The notes below the pieces were generated by a model, which had not been told where the DNA came from, made no database searches, and saw only the letters and a list, made by a program, of their open reading frames with translations. Positions 17,780-26,687 of a stretch of 64,000 nucleotides of DNA are shown piece after piece; positions within the stretch are counted from its first letter, which is position 1; each line of letters opens with the position of its first letter. Source of the stretch: Bacteroidia bacterium (GTDB lineage: Bacteria; Bacteroidota; Bacteroidia; Chitinophagales; Chitinophagaceae); assembly GCA_030429205.1 (NCBI GenBank), contig JAUICZ010000007.1:25343-89342 (forward strand). The letters run 5' to 3'. A program made the translations under genes and the position numbers.

Positions 17780-18967
17780 TTATTTGATGATCTCTGTAAC
17801 CTGACCTGCACCTACTGTACGGCCACCTTCACGGATCGCAAACTTAAGACCTTTTTCCATCGCGATTGGAGCGATTAGATTTACAGTCAAGTTAACGTTA
17901 TCACCAGGCATTACCATCTCAACGCCATCCGGTAGCATACACTCACCAGTTACGTCAGTAGTACGGAAGTAGAACTGAGGACGGTATTTGTTGAAGAATG
18001 GAGTGTGACGTCCACCCTCTTCTTTACTTAGTACGTAAACTTCACCTTTGAACTCTGTGTGAGGAGTGATACTGTTTGGCGCACAGATAACCATACCACG
18101 TTTGATATCTTTTTTATCGATACCACGAAGAAGGATACCAGCGTTATCACCAGCTTCACCACGATCCAATAATTTACGGAACATCTCAACACCAGTACAA
18201 GTAGAAGTCATTGGTTTTTCGTTGAAACCAACGATCTCAACGTTGTCACCAACTGTGATCACACCACGCTCGATACGACCTGTAGCAACTGTACCACGAC
18301 CAGTGATCGTAAATACGTCCTCTACAGACATCAAGAATGGTTGGTCAACTGCACGTGGAGGAAGAGGAATGTACTCATCAACCGCTTTCATTAGCTCAAG
18401 TACTTTATCAACCCACTCTTTTTCACCAGCTAATGCACCAGTTGCAGAACCTTGGATGATTGGAGTATTATCTCCATCATAATCGTAAGAGCTTAATAGC
18501 TCACGGATTTCAAGTTCAACTAGTTCAAGAAGTTCAGCATCATCAACAAGATCTACCTTGTTCATGAAAACTACTATACGAGGAACACCTACCTGACGAG
18601 CAAGAAGGATGTGCTCTTTTGTTTGAGGCATTGGACCATCAGTAGAGGCAACCACCAAGATAGCACCGTCCATTTGAGCCGCACCTGTAATCATGTTCTT
18701 CACATAGTCAGCGTGACCCGGACAGTCAACGTGCGCGTAGTGACGTGTTTCTGTTTGGTACTCAACGTGTGCAGTGTTGATCGTGATACCACGCTCTCTT
18801 TCTTCAGGCGCACCATCGATCTCATCATATCCTTTCTTCTCAGAAAGTCCTTGTTCTGAAAGGATTGTTGTGATTGCTGCAGTTAATGTTGTTTTACCAT
18901 GGTCAACGTGGCCAATGGTACCAATGTTTACGTGGGGTTTCTCCCGATTAAAGGTCTCTTTTGCCAT
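17780..18967 (-). CDS. tuf: Elongation factor Tu
   Basis: GTPase that delivers aminoacyl-tRNA to the ribosome. 395 residues, full length. Visible: G1 [10 protein letters not shown], effector [13 protein letters not shown]3 [13 protein letters not shown]4 NKVDLVDD, domain [20 protein letters not shown] and C-terminus [14 protein letters not shown]. Codon use is strongly biased compared with neighbours, as expected for a highly expressed gene. It follows the tRNA-Thr-Tyr-Gly-Thr array and ends at a strong terminator, so tRNAs and tuf are probably one transcript. Confidence 0.98.
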   Translation of the reverse strand: MAKETFNREKPHVNIGTIGHVDHGKTTLTAAITTILSEQGLSEKKGYDEIDGAPEERERGITINTAHVEYQTETRHYAHVDCPGHADYVKNMITGAAQMDGAILVVASTDGPMPQTKEHILLARQVGVPRIVVFMNKVDLVDDAELLELVELEIRELLSSYDYDGDNTPIIQGSATGALAGEKEWVDKVLELMKAVDEYIPLPPRAVDQPFLMSVEDVFTITGRGTVATGRIERGVITVGDNVEIVGFNEKPMTSTCTGVEMFRKLLDRGEAGDNAGILLRGIDKKDIKRGMVICAPNSITPHTEFKGEVYVLSKEEGGRHTPFFNKYRPQFYFRTTDVTGECMLPDGVEMVMPGDNVNLTVNLIAPIAMEKGLKFAIREGGRTVGAGQVTEIIK

Positions 18968-19055
18968 TTTTATTTCTTTTAAGAGATGTTGTTAATATGT
19001 TTCTTAATATAATTGACGGCTATGAGCCTGTTCAATACTTTAGTTATTTCTCTTG

Positions 19056-19127
<72 letters not shown>

Positions 19128-19217
19128 ATATCTTCCTCACAAACCTTTTTCAACAGCACCTTATAAACTACAATAGTTCACCCGGCCAAGCCTGATGAAC
19201 AAGTTTTTTACAAGTTG

Positions 19218-19290
19218 AGCGGGAGACGAGGTTCGAACCCGCGACCTACAGCTTGGAAGGCTGTCGCTCTACCAGCTGAGCTACTCCCGC
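19218..19290 (-). tRNA. tRNA-Gly (TCC anticodon)
   Basis: Acceptor GCGGGAG/CTCCCGC, anticodon loop CTTCCAA giving TCC, T-loop GGTTCGAACC. No encoded CCA. Confidence 0.96.
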
Positions 19291-19300
19291 TTGTACAATG

Positions 19301-19383
19301 TGGGCAGAAGAGGATTCGAACCTCTGAAGTCGAAAGACAGCAGATTTACAGTCTGCCCCCGTTGGCCGCTTGGGTATCTGCCC
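19301..19383 (-). tRNA. tRNA-Tyr (GTA anticodon)
   Basis: Acceptor GGGCAGA/TCTGCCC, anticodon loop CTGTAAA giving GTA, long variable arm as in class II tRNAs, T-loop GGTTCGAATCC. 83 nt. Confidence 0.96.
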
Positions 19384-19433
19384 GCCGGATTTCTTTAAGA
19401 GTAAATATTGTACAAATTATACTCTCAAAAGAG

Positions 19434-19506
19434 AGCCGCTTGCAGGACTCGAACCAGCGACCTATTGATTACAAATCAATTGCTCTACCAACTGAGCTAA
19501 AGCGGC
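19434..19506 (-). tRNA. tRNA-Thr (TGT anticodon)
   Basis: Acceptor GCCGCTT/AAGCGGC, anticodon loop TTTGTAA giving TGT, T-loop GGTTCGAGTCC. First tRNA of the Thr-Tyr-Gly-Thr-tuf array. Confidence 0.96.
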
Positions 19507-19526
19507 TTATCTATTTAAAGAACTCC

Positions 19527-19541
19527 CCCGTTTCTGACGGG
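19527..19541 (-). other. Leader hairpin of the tRNA-tuf transcript
   Basis: Minus-strand CCCGT-CAGAA-ACGGG, a 5-bp stem with a 5-nt loop that begins 5 nt after the -7 element, at the predicted 5' end of the RNA and about 20 nt before tRNA-Thr. Not followed by a U-tract. Confidence 0.55.
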
Positions 19542-19545
19542 ATTG

Positions 19546-19576
19546 CAAAAGTATGTAACAAATTGATTTTTGCAAA
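19546..19576 (-). promoter_or_regulatory. Promoter of the tRNA-Thr-Tyr-Gly-Thr-tuf operon
   Basis: Minus-strand TTTG (19576-19573), 19-nt spacer, TACTTTTG (19553-19546) followed by CA: a complete Bacteroidota housekeeping promoter with ideal spacing. Confidence 0.8.
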
Positions 19577-19675
19577 CTTTTTTTAGCACATTTTTAAAGT
19601 TCTTGAAAACTGTCTATTCTGCTGCCCTAAACCAATAGCGGATATTTTGCATGTGTTCTTGACAACACGAAAACG

Positions 19676-20308
19676 TTATTTCTTGTAATGTGCTGTAAAA
19701 TCAATACGCTCGTTTAAAACACCAAGCGTTTGATGAGCGGAAACAAGGTAAAAATATCCTGTAATAACTATCGCGTTTGCACTTAACTCTCCCTCGCCTT
19801 TTACTATTTGTTTTACAGAACCGGATAGAGGTTGGTTCCTTTCAAAGACAAAATTGTTTGCTCCGGCCAAAACATTCGACTCAACAGTAACTGAATCTAT
19901 TACCTCTGCACCTATTTTCTGGTGAATAACAATCCGCACATCTTTAATGTAATCTTCACCCAAAAAGTTATCGATGCTTAGCTTGGTCGGGGTCTTCTCT
20001 GTTATTTCAATAGTGTATGTTTTTGTATTGCCAATAGTAGACTGGTCGTTACTGGAGGCTATCACTTGTGTTACCTCCCACTCACCTAAGTAACTTACAT
20101 TGGTTTGCTTCTCACAGGCATCCCCTTCATACCCTAACGGGCAACTACATACTCCATCTATACAAGTACCATTATTCTGACAAGTTACATTTGCACATTT
20201 ATCAATAGCGCTGCTAACAGGATCAGTCTTCTTACAAGAAGAGTAGAGACTAAATGAAAAAATGCTCAGTACTGTGATTGCGGTTCCAACTATCCAACTT
20301 TTTTTCAT
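19676..20308 (-). CDS. EGF-domain lipoprotein
   Basis: A 210-residue lipoprotein. The signal peptide ends with LYSSC, making Cys25 the lipidated residue, followed by KK. One EGF-like module holds six cysteines (38, 43, 49, 54, 56, 65; CQNNGTCIDGVCSCPLGYEG). The remaining ~140 residues begin LGEWEV and look like a beta-rich lipocalin-type domain of unknown ligand. The upstream gene encodes a shorter paralogue with the same lipobox-EGF-LGEW order; the gap is 34 nt, so the two are probably one operon. Likely attached to the outer membrane; function unknown. Confidence 0.8.
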   Translation of the reverse strand: MKKSWIVGTAITVLSIFSFSLYSSCKKTDPVSSAIDKCANVTCQNNGTCIDGVCSCPLGYEGDACEKQTNVSYLGEWEVTQVIASSNDQSTIGNTKTYTIEITEKTPTKLSIDNFLGEDYIKDVRIVIHQKIGAEVIDSVTVESNVLAGANNFVFERNQPLSGSVKQIVKGEGELSANAIVITGYFYLVSAHQTLGVLNERIDFTAHYKK

Positions 20309-20342
20309 GTAATGAATTTAATTAGGCATAAAAATAGCCATT

Positions 20343-20837
20343 CTACTTATTCCAACTAAAATTAACAAGCGTGTCTTTATCTTGTTTTGTAAAAGAGTAC
20401 ACTCCTGTGACTTTAGTAAGATCGTTACTTATTGTCCCTTCCCCACTTACCAGCTTTGTAACGCTGTCTACTTCTTTTTCCAGTATTTTGAATGTGGTAC
20501 TACTTTCACGAACACAGAATACTTCGCCCCAAGATGCTGCAAAGCCCGATATCTTAAACGTATCAACCACCCTGCTAAACTGCGCATTAAGTTTGAATGC
20601 GTTAGTTAAAGAGTCGCCCTTTTTTGTCTCTACAGCATCCCATTCCCCTAAAAACTTTGCATACCAGGGCTCGTCACAGAACTCCCCCTCAAAACCAAAC
20701 TGGCAGGCACACCTACCGTCTACACATATCCCGTTTTCACAACTAATGCTACCGCATTTATCTTGTAAACAGCCCGTCAGGCTTAGTAGCAACAAAACGA
20801 AACAAACACTCTGATTTATTAATGACTTTCTACTCAC
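20343..20837 (-). CDS. EGF-domain lipoprotein (paralogue)
   Basis: A 164-residue lipoprotein with lipobox LTGC (Cys23), one EGF-like module with six cysteines (28, 33, 38, 43, 45, 54; CENGICVDGRCACQFGFEG), then a domain starting LGEWDAVE. It shares the order of parts and scattered identities (LGEW, V-GEG-S, TG-Y) with the protein encoded just downstream, so a tandem duplication is likely. Translation starts at GTG 20837; an ATG in the right position is absent. Function unknown. Confidence 0.78.
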   Translation of the reverse strand: MSRKSLINQSVCFVLLLLSLTGCLQDKCGSISCENGICVDGRCACQFGFEGEFCDEPWYAKFLGEWDAVETKKGDSLTNAFKLNAQFSRVVDTFKISGFAASWGEVFCVRESSTTFKILEKEVDSVTKLVSGEGTISNDLTKVTGVYSFTKQDKDTLVNFSWNK

Positions 20838-20949
20838 TATGAATAAATATATTCCTGATTAAAACGATTTTGAAGCGCAAATTTGGCGAATATTAATTTA
20901 ATATAAATAAGAGATGACTTATTTTTACCTATACAGGTAACTTTTAACA

Positions 20950-23301
20950 ATGCGAAACAGCTTTTTGTACAAACTATTTCTGCCTATACTGCTATGTATT
21001 ATTACTAGCACACATGCTTTTGCACAAACCCCAACGGTAAATATCACCAACTTTAAAGACACGCTTTTGTGTGTGAATGGTAGCTTTCAGGTAGAGCTGA
21101 CCACATCTGCTGCTTTCGATACTTTTACAAATATATTCGAGATCTACATCTCCGACTCTGATGGCAACTTTACAAACCAGGTTTTAGTAGGACAGCTCAA
21201 TAACTTTCAAAGCGGTACTACTACTTGCACTTTACCATCGTCAATACTTGCAGCAACAGGTTACAGAATACGTGCTGTTGCTATAAACCCCAGTTATACA
21301 TCAGCTGATAATGGCAAGGATATACGAGTATCCGAACACCCTACAATTAATGCTACATCAAACAGCCCTGTATGTATTGGACAAGCTATAAATGTAAATG
21401 CCTCTACGCCCAATCAACTACCTTCTTTTGAATGGAACGGACCTAACGGATTTAAAGCAACACAAGCAAACGGTAATGTAAGTGCATCTACATTTAGTGA
21501 TAGCGGAATGTTTTATATATCTGTTACCAGCTACAAGTGTACTTCTTTAGACAGCACCAGAGTTATTGTTACCCCACAACCTGACATTCAGTACATTGAT
21601 GCCCCCACAACAGTATGTACAGACGAAGCATGGAGCATAAAAGCAAAAACAAATGTTGACGATATATACGGCAGTACTAAAATATACCCACCTTCACCAT
21701 ACGGTCCTGCTAACCACTCTATGACTGTCGTAAAAGCAAACTCATCATGGGCAGGATCTTACTTTGTAGAATCTAAAATAGGGAACTGTATAGATACACA
21801 AAGCATATACCTAACAGTAAAGCCTCTACCAGATACGCCTACTGCTAGCAATAACGGACCTTTGTGTGTAGGTGATACACTATTACTAACAGGCAATAGT
21901 AGCACACCCGGTGTTACATATTGGTGGTCGGGCCCTAATGGTCATCTTGATAGTCAGTTAAACTCCGTCATCAATGGCGTAATAAAAGCTAACGAAGGCG
22001 ATTACAAACTGTATGCACGTAAAAATGGCTGCAACTCAAAACCAGGAACGACAGAACTGGAAGTAGGTATTCCCTTAGTGCCGTTACAAATATCGGGAGA
22101 CACAGTGTATTGCCCAGGACAAAAGCTACGCTTAAGTTGTAATGCACCAACTCTGGTTGGTATAGAATGGCTAGGACCAAATGGCTACAAAGACGTTCAA
22201 AGAACTACTTCTATAAATAACATCTCCGCAGACTACAGTGGTTACTACTCCGTTACACAAGAAGTACTAGGGTGCAAGTCTCCACCTTCATCGGTATACG
22301 TTCGCATTCCTGATATAAAGAAGCCCAAACCAGAAACCAATGCACCACTTTGTTTAGGGCAAGATTTAAACTTAAAAATAACTGAAACACCTAATGGCAC
22401 TTACAGCTGGACTGGACCTAACGGATACTCTTCAACAGAACCCAACCCAAGCATTAATAGCATTACGAAAGAAAACGAAGGCACATATACAGTTATCACC
22501 ACGCTGGAACACTGTACTGAAACAGACAGTGCAAAAGTGATCATAAAGCCACAACCGGAAATAGCAGACATCAGCAGTAATACTCCGGTATGTAGTTCAA
22601 CACAACTGATGCTGTATGCGGAAAGCACCATAGACAGTTGTACTTTTGAATGGACCGGTCCTAATGGATATACATCAACAGATCAAAACCCGAGCTTTTT
22701 ATTTTCAGATAATGCATCAGGCACCTACACCGTAAAAGCCATAAGACAAGGTTGTATATCATCTCCTAAAAACACAGAAGTGGAAACAAGAGAAGGACCG
22801 GGAGCAACAAAAGCAACTAATAACAGCCCGATTGACGAAGGAGAAACCCTAATGTTGTTTGGACATAACAATAAAGATAGTGTTACATTCTTCTGGGAAG
22901 GGCCCGATGGCTTTACATCAAATGAGCAAAACCCACAGATCAATGTTTCCACATATAGAAACAATGGGCAATACAAACTAACTACTATATACAATCAGTG
23001 CAGCGTATCCGTTTATACTGATGTTGTTGTGCATGATATATTAGGTATTGCATTAAGTATTTACCCCAACCCGAATGATGGCAAATTCACTATAGAAGGC
23101 ATTACACAATCTGACAAAATACTCAACCTGGCAATAGTGAATCATTTAGGCAAAGTCATCTTCAGAGATGAAGTGGTACCTGTTCAGTCTAAATTCAAAT
23201 CGCTAGTTGATTTAACCGGAGCACCAAGCGGAGTATATCTATTACAACTAAGCTCTGGTATAGAGCACCGTACAGAGCGGGTAACCATTATACAGCAATA
23301 A
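20950..23301 (+). CDS. T9SS-exported protein with Ig-like repeats
   Basis: A 783-residue secreted protein: signal peptide (LFLPILLCIITSTHAFAQ), about seven Ig/PKD-like units of 80-90 residues, and a C-terminal type A sorting domain (LSIYPNPNDGKFTIEG to SGVYLLQLSSG, ~700-783). Six units carry a repeated tryptophan motif of the form W-x-GPNG-(F/Y): WNGPNGF, WSGPNGH, WLGPNGY, WTGPNGY twice, WEGPDGF; one is degenerate (YPPSPYGPANH). Each unit opens with a cysteine (NSPVCIGQ, NGPLCVGD, NAPLCLGQ) and has a second one late, probably a disulfide. Exported by T9SS and anchored to or released from the surface; probably an adhesin or scaffold. A near -7 element, TAACTTTT, ends 4 nt before the ATG. Confidence 0.85.
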   Translation: MRNSFLYKLFLPILLCIITSTHAFAQTPTVNITNFKDTLLCVNGSFQVELTTSAAFDTFTNIFEIYISDSDGNFTNQVLVGQLNNFQSGTTTCTLPSSILAATGYRIRAVAINPSYTSADNGKDIRVSEHPTINATSNSPVCIGQAINVNASTPNQLPSFEWNGPNGFKATQANGNVSASTFSDSGMFYISVTSYKCTSLDSTRVIVTPQPDIQYIDAPTTVCTDEAWSIKAKTNVDDIYGSTKIYPPSPYGPANHSMTVVKANSSWAGSYFVESKIGNCIDTQSIYLTVKPLPDTPTASNNGPLCVGDTLLLTGNSSTPGVTYWWSGPNGHLDSQLNSVINGVIKANEGDYKLYARKNGCNSKPGTTELEVGIPLVPLQISGDTVYCPGQKLRLSCNAPTLVGIEWLGPNGYKDVQRTTSINNISADYSGYYSVTQEVLGCKSPPSSVYVRIPDIKKPKPETNAPLCLGQDLNLKITETPNGTYSWTGPNGYSSTEPNPSINSITKENEGTYTVITTLEHCTETDSAKVIIKPQPEIADISSNTPVCSSTQLMLYAESTIDSCTFEWTGPNGYTSTDQNPSFLFSDNASGTYTVKAIRQGCISSPKNTEVETREGPGATKATNNSPIDEGETLMLFGHNNKDSVTFFWEGPDGFTSNEQNPQINVSTYRNNGQYKLTTIYNQCSVSVYTDVVVHDILGIALSIYPNPNDGKFTIEGITQSDKILNLAIVNHLGKVIFRDEVVPVQSKFKSLVDLTGAPSGVYLLQLSSGIEHRTERVTIIQQ

Positions 23302-23347
23302 CATAATTTTAAGCTTTTTCGGCATCGATATTGCCTAATTTACCTAC

Positions 23348-23929
23348 ATGAGGGCGCTCATATTGTTGACTATATACTGTATTATTTGTGTTGCCACTGC
23401 TAATGCACAAGGTAATGTGCCTGACACCTCATGGCACGTAACCATGCCTGAAACAGAAGTATCTGCCAAGCTAAAGTGGGATAATGATACCATCAGATAC
23501 CATTACAATCAAATGAAGTATTATGTCACTACAATACTACCATACCTAAACCAGGCGACAGAACTATTTTCAGAGATCGACACGTTTATCAACAAGCCTG
23601 AAATATCTAAAAAAGAACGAAAAGCATTCGTGAAGGTTAAAGAGCAAATGCTAAAAGAAAAGTTCGAAGACGAAGTAAAAAAACTAAATGAAACACAAGG
23701 GGTGCTACTCATTAAACTTATTGCCAGACAAACAGGCATTAACATATACCATATACTCAAAGACTTTAAAAACCCTCTAACAGCTACAAGATGGCAGGCA
23801 TGGGCCCGCTTACACGGCTTTAACCTGAACAAAAAATACAACCCTATAGAAGAGCCCTGGCTAGAGCGCATCATGGAAAGCTTAGACTACCCTTTGCCTG
23901 AATTCTACAATCAGGTAGCTGCCAATTAA
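23348..23929 (+). CDS. DUF4294-type secreted protein
   Basis: A 193-residue protein with a signal peptide (MRALILLTIYCIICVATANAQ) and a helical body containing RYHYNQMKYYVTTILPYLN and RQTGINIYHILKDFKNPLTA. I recognise it as resembling the Bacteroidota family DUF4294 from memory; no function is known. It lies 27 nt upstream of the SCO1-like gene, which has its own -7 element. Confidence 0.7.
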   Translation: MRALILLTIYCIICVATANAQGNVPDTSWHVTMPETEVSAKLKWDNDTIRYHYNQMKYYVTTILPYLNQATELFSEIDTFINKPEISKKERKAFVKVKEQMLKEKFEDEVKKLNETQGVLLIKLIARQTGINIYHILKDFKNPLTATRWQAWARLHGFNLNKKYNPIEEPWLERIMESLDYPLPEFYNQVAAN

Positions 23930-23940
23930 AGCATCTTACG

Positions 23941-23948
23941 TACCTTTG
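23941..23948 (+). promoter_or_regulatory. -7 element of the SCO1-like gene
   Basis: TACCTTTG followed by CACG, a full TAnnTTTG match ending 8 nt before the ATG at 23957. No clear -33. Predicts a leader of only a few bases. Confidence 0.45.
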
Positions 23949-23956
23949 CACGCAAT

Positions 23957-24592
23957 ATGAAAGTGACTAGAAACGGTATTATTCTCATTGGCTTCTTTAT
24001 TGTTCTCATTATTGCTTTTGTTGCATATACATACCCCAAGCTGAAGCAACCGGAAAAGCTACCAACCATTGCGGATAATTTAGGACATAAAATTCACGAG
24101 TTCTCATTTGTAGATCAGGAAGGTGATACCATCACTAATGAAACGGTTACCGGTAAAATATATGTAGCAGAGTATTTCTTTACCACATGTAAAGGTATTT
24201 GCCCACGCATGAACGAGAACATGAGCAAAGTATACGAGGCATACCGTGGCAATAAAGATGTTTTATTTCTTTCTCATACTGTAGACCCCATGAAAGATAC
24301 TGTAGGAGCGATGAAGGCTTACAGCCTACGTTTTGATGCAGACCCTAAACAATGGCACTTTTTAACCGGTGACAAACAAGAGCTATACAATAATGCCCGT
24401 TATAGTTACTTAATAAGCGCGAGTGATGATACTGCTGGTATATCAATAGATAACGATTTTATACACGATGAACATTTTGTTCTTGTAGACCGTAACGGAC
24501 GCATCAGGGGGAAATACTACGATGGTACCAACGATGAAGATGTTGCCCAGTTAATAGAAGACATTGGCACACTGCTTAAGGAGCAACCATAA
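23957..24592 (+). CDS. SCO1/SenC-type copper protein
   Basis: A membrane-anchored thioredoxin-fold protein that supplies or reduces copper for the CuA site of cytochrome oxidase. 211 residues: an N-terminal anchor (residues ~7-25), the copper-binding Cys78-x3-Cys82 (FFTTCKGICPRM), and the conserved His in FIHDEHFVLVD (170/173). The insertion SHTVDPMKDT before the second half is usual in SCO proteins. No cytochrome oxidase genes are adjacent here. Ends 3 nt from the convergent chromate transporter. Confidence 0.9.
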   Translation: MKVTRNGIILIGFFIVLIIAFVAYTYPKLKQPEKLPTIADNLGHKIHEFSFVDQEGDTITNETVTGKIYVAEYFFTTCKGICPRMNENMSKVYEAYRGNKDVLFLSHTVDPMKDTVGAMKAYSLRFDADPKQWHFLTGDKQELYNNARYSYLISASDDTAGISIDNDFIHDEHFVLVDRNGRIRGKYYDGTNDEDVAQLIEDIGTLLKEQP

Positions 24593-24595
24593 AAG

Positions 24596-25807
24596 CTACA
24601 TATTTAAAGTTAGCCCCATCAGCAACCAGCCTATCACAATTAACGGCGCCGGTATTTTAGTAAAATACAGTATGCAGAAAGTTATTCCTACCACAACCAG
24701 GTTTGTCCATTCAAACTCAATTGCCTGAAATAATACGATACCTGAAGCCCAAATTATACCAACTATTGCAGCATTTATACCTTCTAATGCACGAAAAATA
24801 ACAACATACTGTTTAAGCTTTTGATAAACAGGGTATAAAAAAAACAGGAGCAACGTACTAGGCAAGAAAACTGCTATTGTTGCTACAATACATCCTGCCA
24901 GTTGCCAGCCGGCACCATATTGGCTCATAACCATCCCCCCTACATAAGCACATATAGAAAAGACAGGGCCCGGCAAGGCCTGAACCATTCCAAAACCTGT
25001 CAAAAGCTGTTCACTACTAATCAGTGGCGCCATGCCCAAATTTTGAGGTCTATTCACAAACTGGAAAAGCATCATTGGTACCAGCACCTGCCCTCCTCCA
25101 AATACAATAGACCCGAAACGATAAAAGTTCTCGAACAGATTGAATATTCTACCATTGCTGAAGTTCGTAACCCTCGCCCACTCACTAAGTACACCTGCAA
25201 TGATAAATATTGCGGCAAATATCCAAAGGTTCATCCAGCGTATCGGCTTACGATTGGGGTTTTTATCGGGTATCCTCTTATTACTAAAATTCGAAATAGT
25301 ACCTGCCAACACCAGTAACAACGGAAATACCCAGGGGTATTGCAAAAACATGGTTATCAGCATGCATCCCAGCATAATGCCCCATGTAGCTACATGTTTT
25401 ACTGCAGTCTTCATCATTCTGGCAGCAGCATAACATATAAACCCCACAGACATGGGTAATACATACTTAAAAAGATTGGTATTGATATCCTTGACATCTA
25501 TATAATAGATAAGGAAAGAAAAAGCGCCCATTATAATAGCAGCAGGTAATATCCAGAGCAGTAATGTCAATACTGCTAATGGCACACCACCTCTCTTTAA
25601 AGCTATCAGTGTAACAGTTTGTGTGGAAGACGGGCCGGGGAGCATCTGGCAAAATGCATTAAATTCTATCAGCTCTTCTTCAGTAACGTCTTTCCTGCCT
25701 TGTACAAAAGTACGCACCATCATGCCCAAATGCCCCTGAGGCCCACCGAAAGCAGTAACAGAGTACCACAAGACGGCTTTTAAAAATGGTAAATGGCGTA
25801 ACAGCAT
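24596..25807 (-). CDS. chrA: Chromate transporter family protein
   Basis: Integral membrane protein of the CHR family, 403 residues with two homologous halves. The first half carries [11 protein letters not shown] and [12 protein letters not shown], the second [15 protein letters not shown] and [19 protein letters not shown], the paired signatures of two-domain ChrA proteins. About 10-12 hydrophobic segments. Members export chromate, though many are annotated on similarity alone. ATG at 25807, divergent from the 46-residue membrane peptide gene. Confidence 0.88.
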   Translation of the reverse strand: MLLRHLPFLKAVLWYSVTAFGGPQGHLGMMVRTFVQGRKDVTEEELIEFNAFCQMLPGPSSTQTVTLIALKRGGVPLAVLTLLLWILPAAIIMGAFSFLIYYIDVKDINTNLFKYVLPMSVGFICYAAARMMKTAVKHVATWGIMLGCMLITMFLQYPWVFPLLLVLAGTISNFSNKRIPDKNPNRKPIRWMNLWIFAAIFIIAGVLSEWARVTNFSNGRIFNLFENFYRFGSIVFGGGQVLVPMMLFQFVNRPQNLGMAPLISSEQLLTGFGMVQALPGPVFSICAYVGGMVMSQYGAGWQLAGCIVATIAVFLPSTLLLFFLYPVYQKLKQYVVIFRALEGINAAIVGIIWASGIVLFQAIEFEWTNLVVVGITFCILYFTKIPAPLIVIGWLLMGLTLNM

Positions 25808-25896
25808 GTTCGAAAATTAGTCACAAAAAAGGGAATTACATAAACTGTGATTTCAAAGGTTCTTTTGTATCTTGCAGCGCAAATCTTAGCAATATA

Positions 25897-26037
25897 ATGG
25901 AACTAATACCTCTTAGCGCTTTTTACGATACAGTTCAGTATGGTCTTGGTATGACTATGTGTTACATCTTCATGTTCCTGATGACGATTGAACTTATCTA
26001 TGTGATGTACAAATACTTAGGTGGCGATAAAAAGTAA
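25897..26037 (+). CDS. 46-residue membrane peptide
   Basis: Very small protein with one long hydrophobic helix (TMCYIFMFLMTIELIYVMYK) and a basic end (YLGGDKK). It reads MELIPLSAFYDTVQYGLGM at the N-terminus. The ATG at 25897 is chosen because longer versions of the frame overlap the divergent chrA start. A TATCTTGCA (25868-25876), one base short of TAnnTTTGCA, lies 20 nt upstream. It is 11 nt upstream of pdxH, so probably cotranscribed. Function unknown; conservation would decide whether it is real. Confidence 0.6.
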   Translation: MELIPLSAFYDTVQYGLGMTMCYIFMFLMTIELIYVMYKYLGGDKK

Positions 26038-26048
26038 CCAACTAAGCA

Positions 26049-26687
26049 ATGAAAGACATTGCGCATATTAGACAAGACTATCTTCTTGCCGAACTGGATG
26101 AAAAATCTGTCGGTAGCGACCCTATTGGTTTCTTCTCTACATGGTTTACAGAAGCACAAAACGCAGATATCCCTGACGTTAATGCAATGACGCTTTCTAC
26201 CGTTGATGCGGAGAACAAAGCGCATGGCAGAATAGTGTTATTGAAAGATGTAGAGGACGGGCAGTTTGTTTTTTACACCAACTACAACAGCCACAAAGGA
26301 GCAGAAATAGCCGCAAACCCTCATGTTTCACTTTTATTTTTCTGGAAAGAGCTGGAAAGGCAAGTAAGGATAGAAGGTGTAGCTACAAAAGTTACACCCG
26401 AGAAAAGTACGGAATACTTCAACTCCAGACCGGATGCCAGCAAATTAGGAGCCTGGTCTTCTCCACAAAGCCAAGTAATAGAAAACAGAAATATATTAGA
26501 CGCTAATTACAAGCAGTTTAGCGATCAATTTGCTAATACCATTCCACGCCCTGAGCATTGGGGAGGTTATGGTGTTTCTCCTTCAACAATTGAGTTTTGG
26601 CAAGGAAGAGCCAGCAGAATGCATGACAGAATACTCTTCACAAAAGGAGAAAATAATAGCTGGAGCAAGTGCCGACTAGCTCCGTAA
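26049..26687 (+). CDS. pdxH: Pyridoxamine 5'-phosphate oxidase
   Basis: FMN enzyme that makes pyridoxal 5'-phosphate from pyridoxine or pyridoxamine phosphate. 212 residues, full length. Visible: the FMN-binding stretch RIVLLKDVEDGQFVFYTNYN with SHKGAEIAANP, FWKELERQVRIEG, and the substrate-binding end WGGYGVSPSTIEFWQGRASR followed by the final RLAP. Follows the 46-residue membrane peptide by 11 nt; non-coding DNA follows. Confidence 0.96.
   Translation: MKDIAHIRQDYLLAELDEKSVGSDPIGFFSTWFTEAQNADIPDVNAMTLSTVDAENKAHGRIVLLKDVEDGQFVFYTNYNSHKGAEIAANPHVSLLFFWKELERQVRIEGVATKVTPEKSTEYFNSRPDASKLGAWSSPQSQVIENRNILDANYKQFSDQFANTIPRPEHWGGYGVSPSTIEFWQGRASRMHDRILFTKGENNSWSKCRLAP

Noticed and set aside
18066..18995. 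Three plus-strand open frames inside the tuf region
   Set aside because: Antisense shadows of the strongly biased tuf codons; no start signal.
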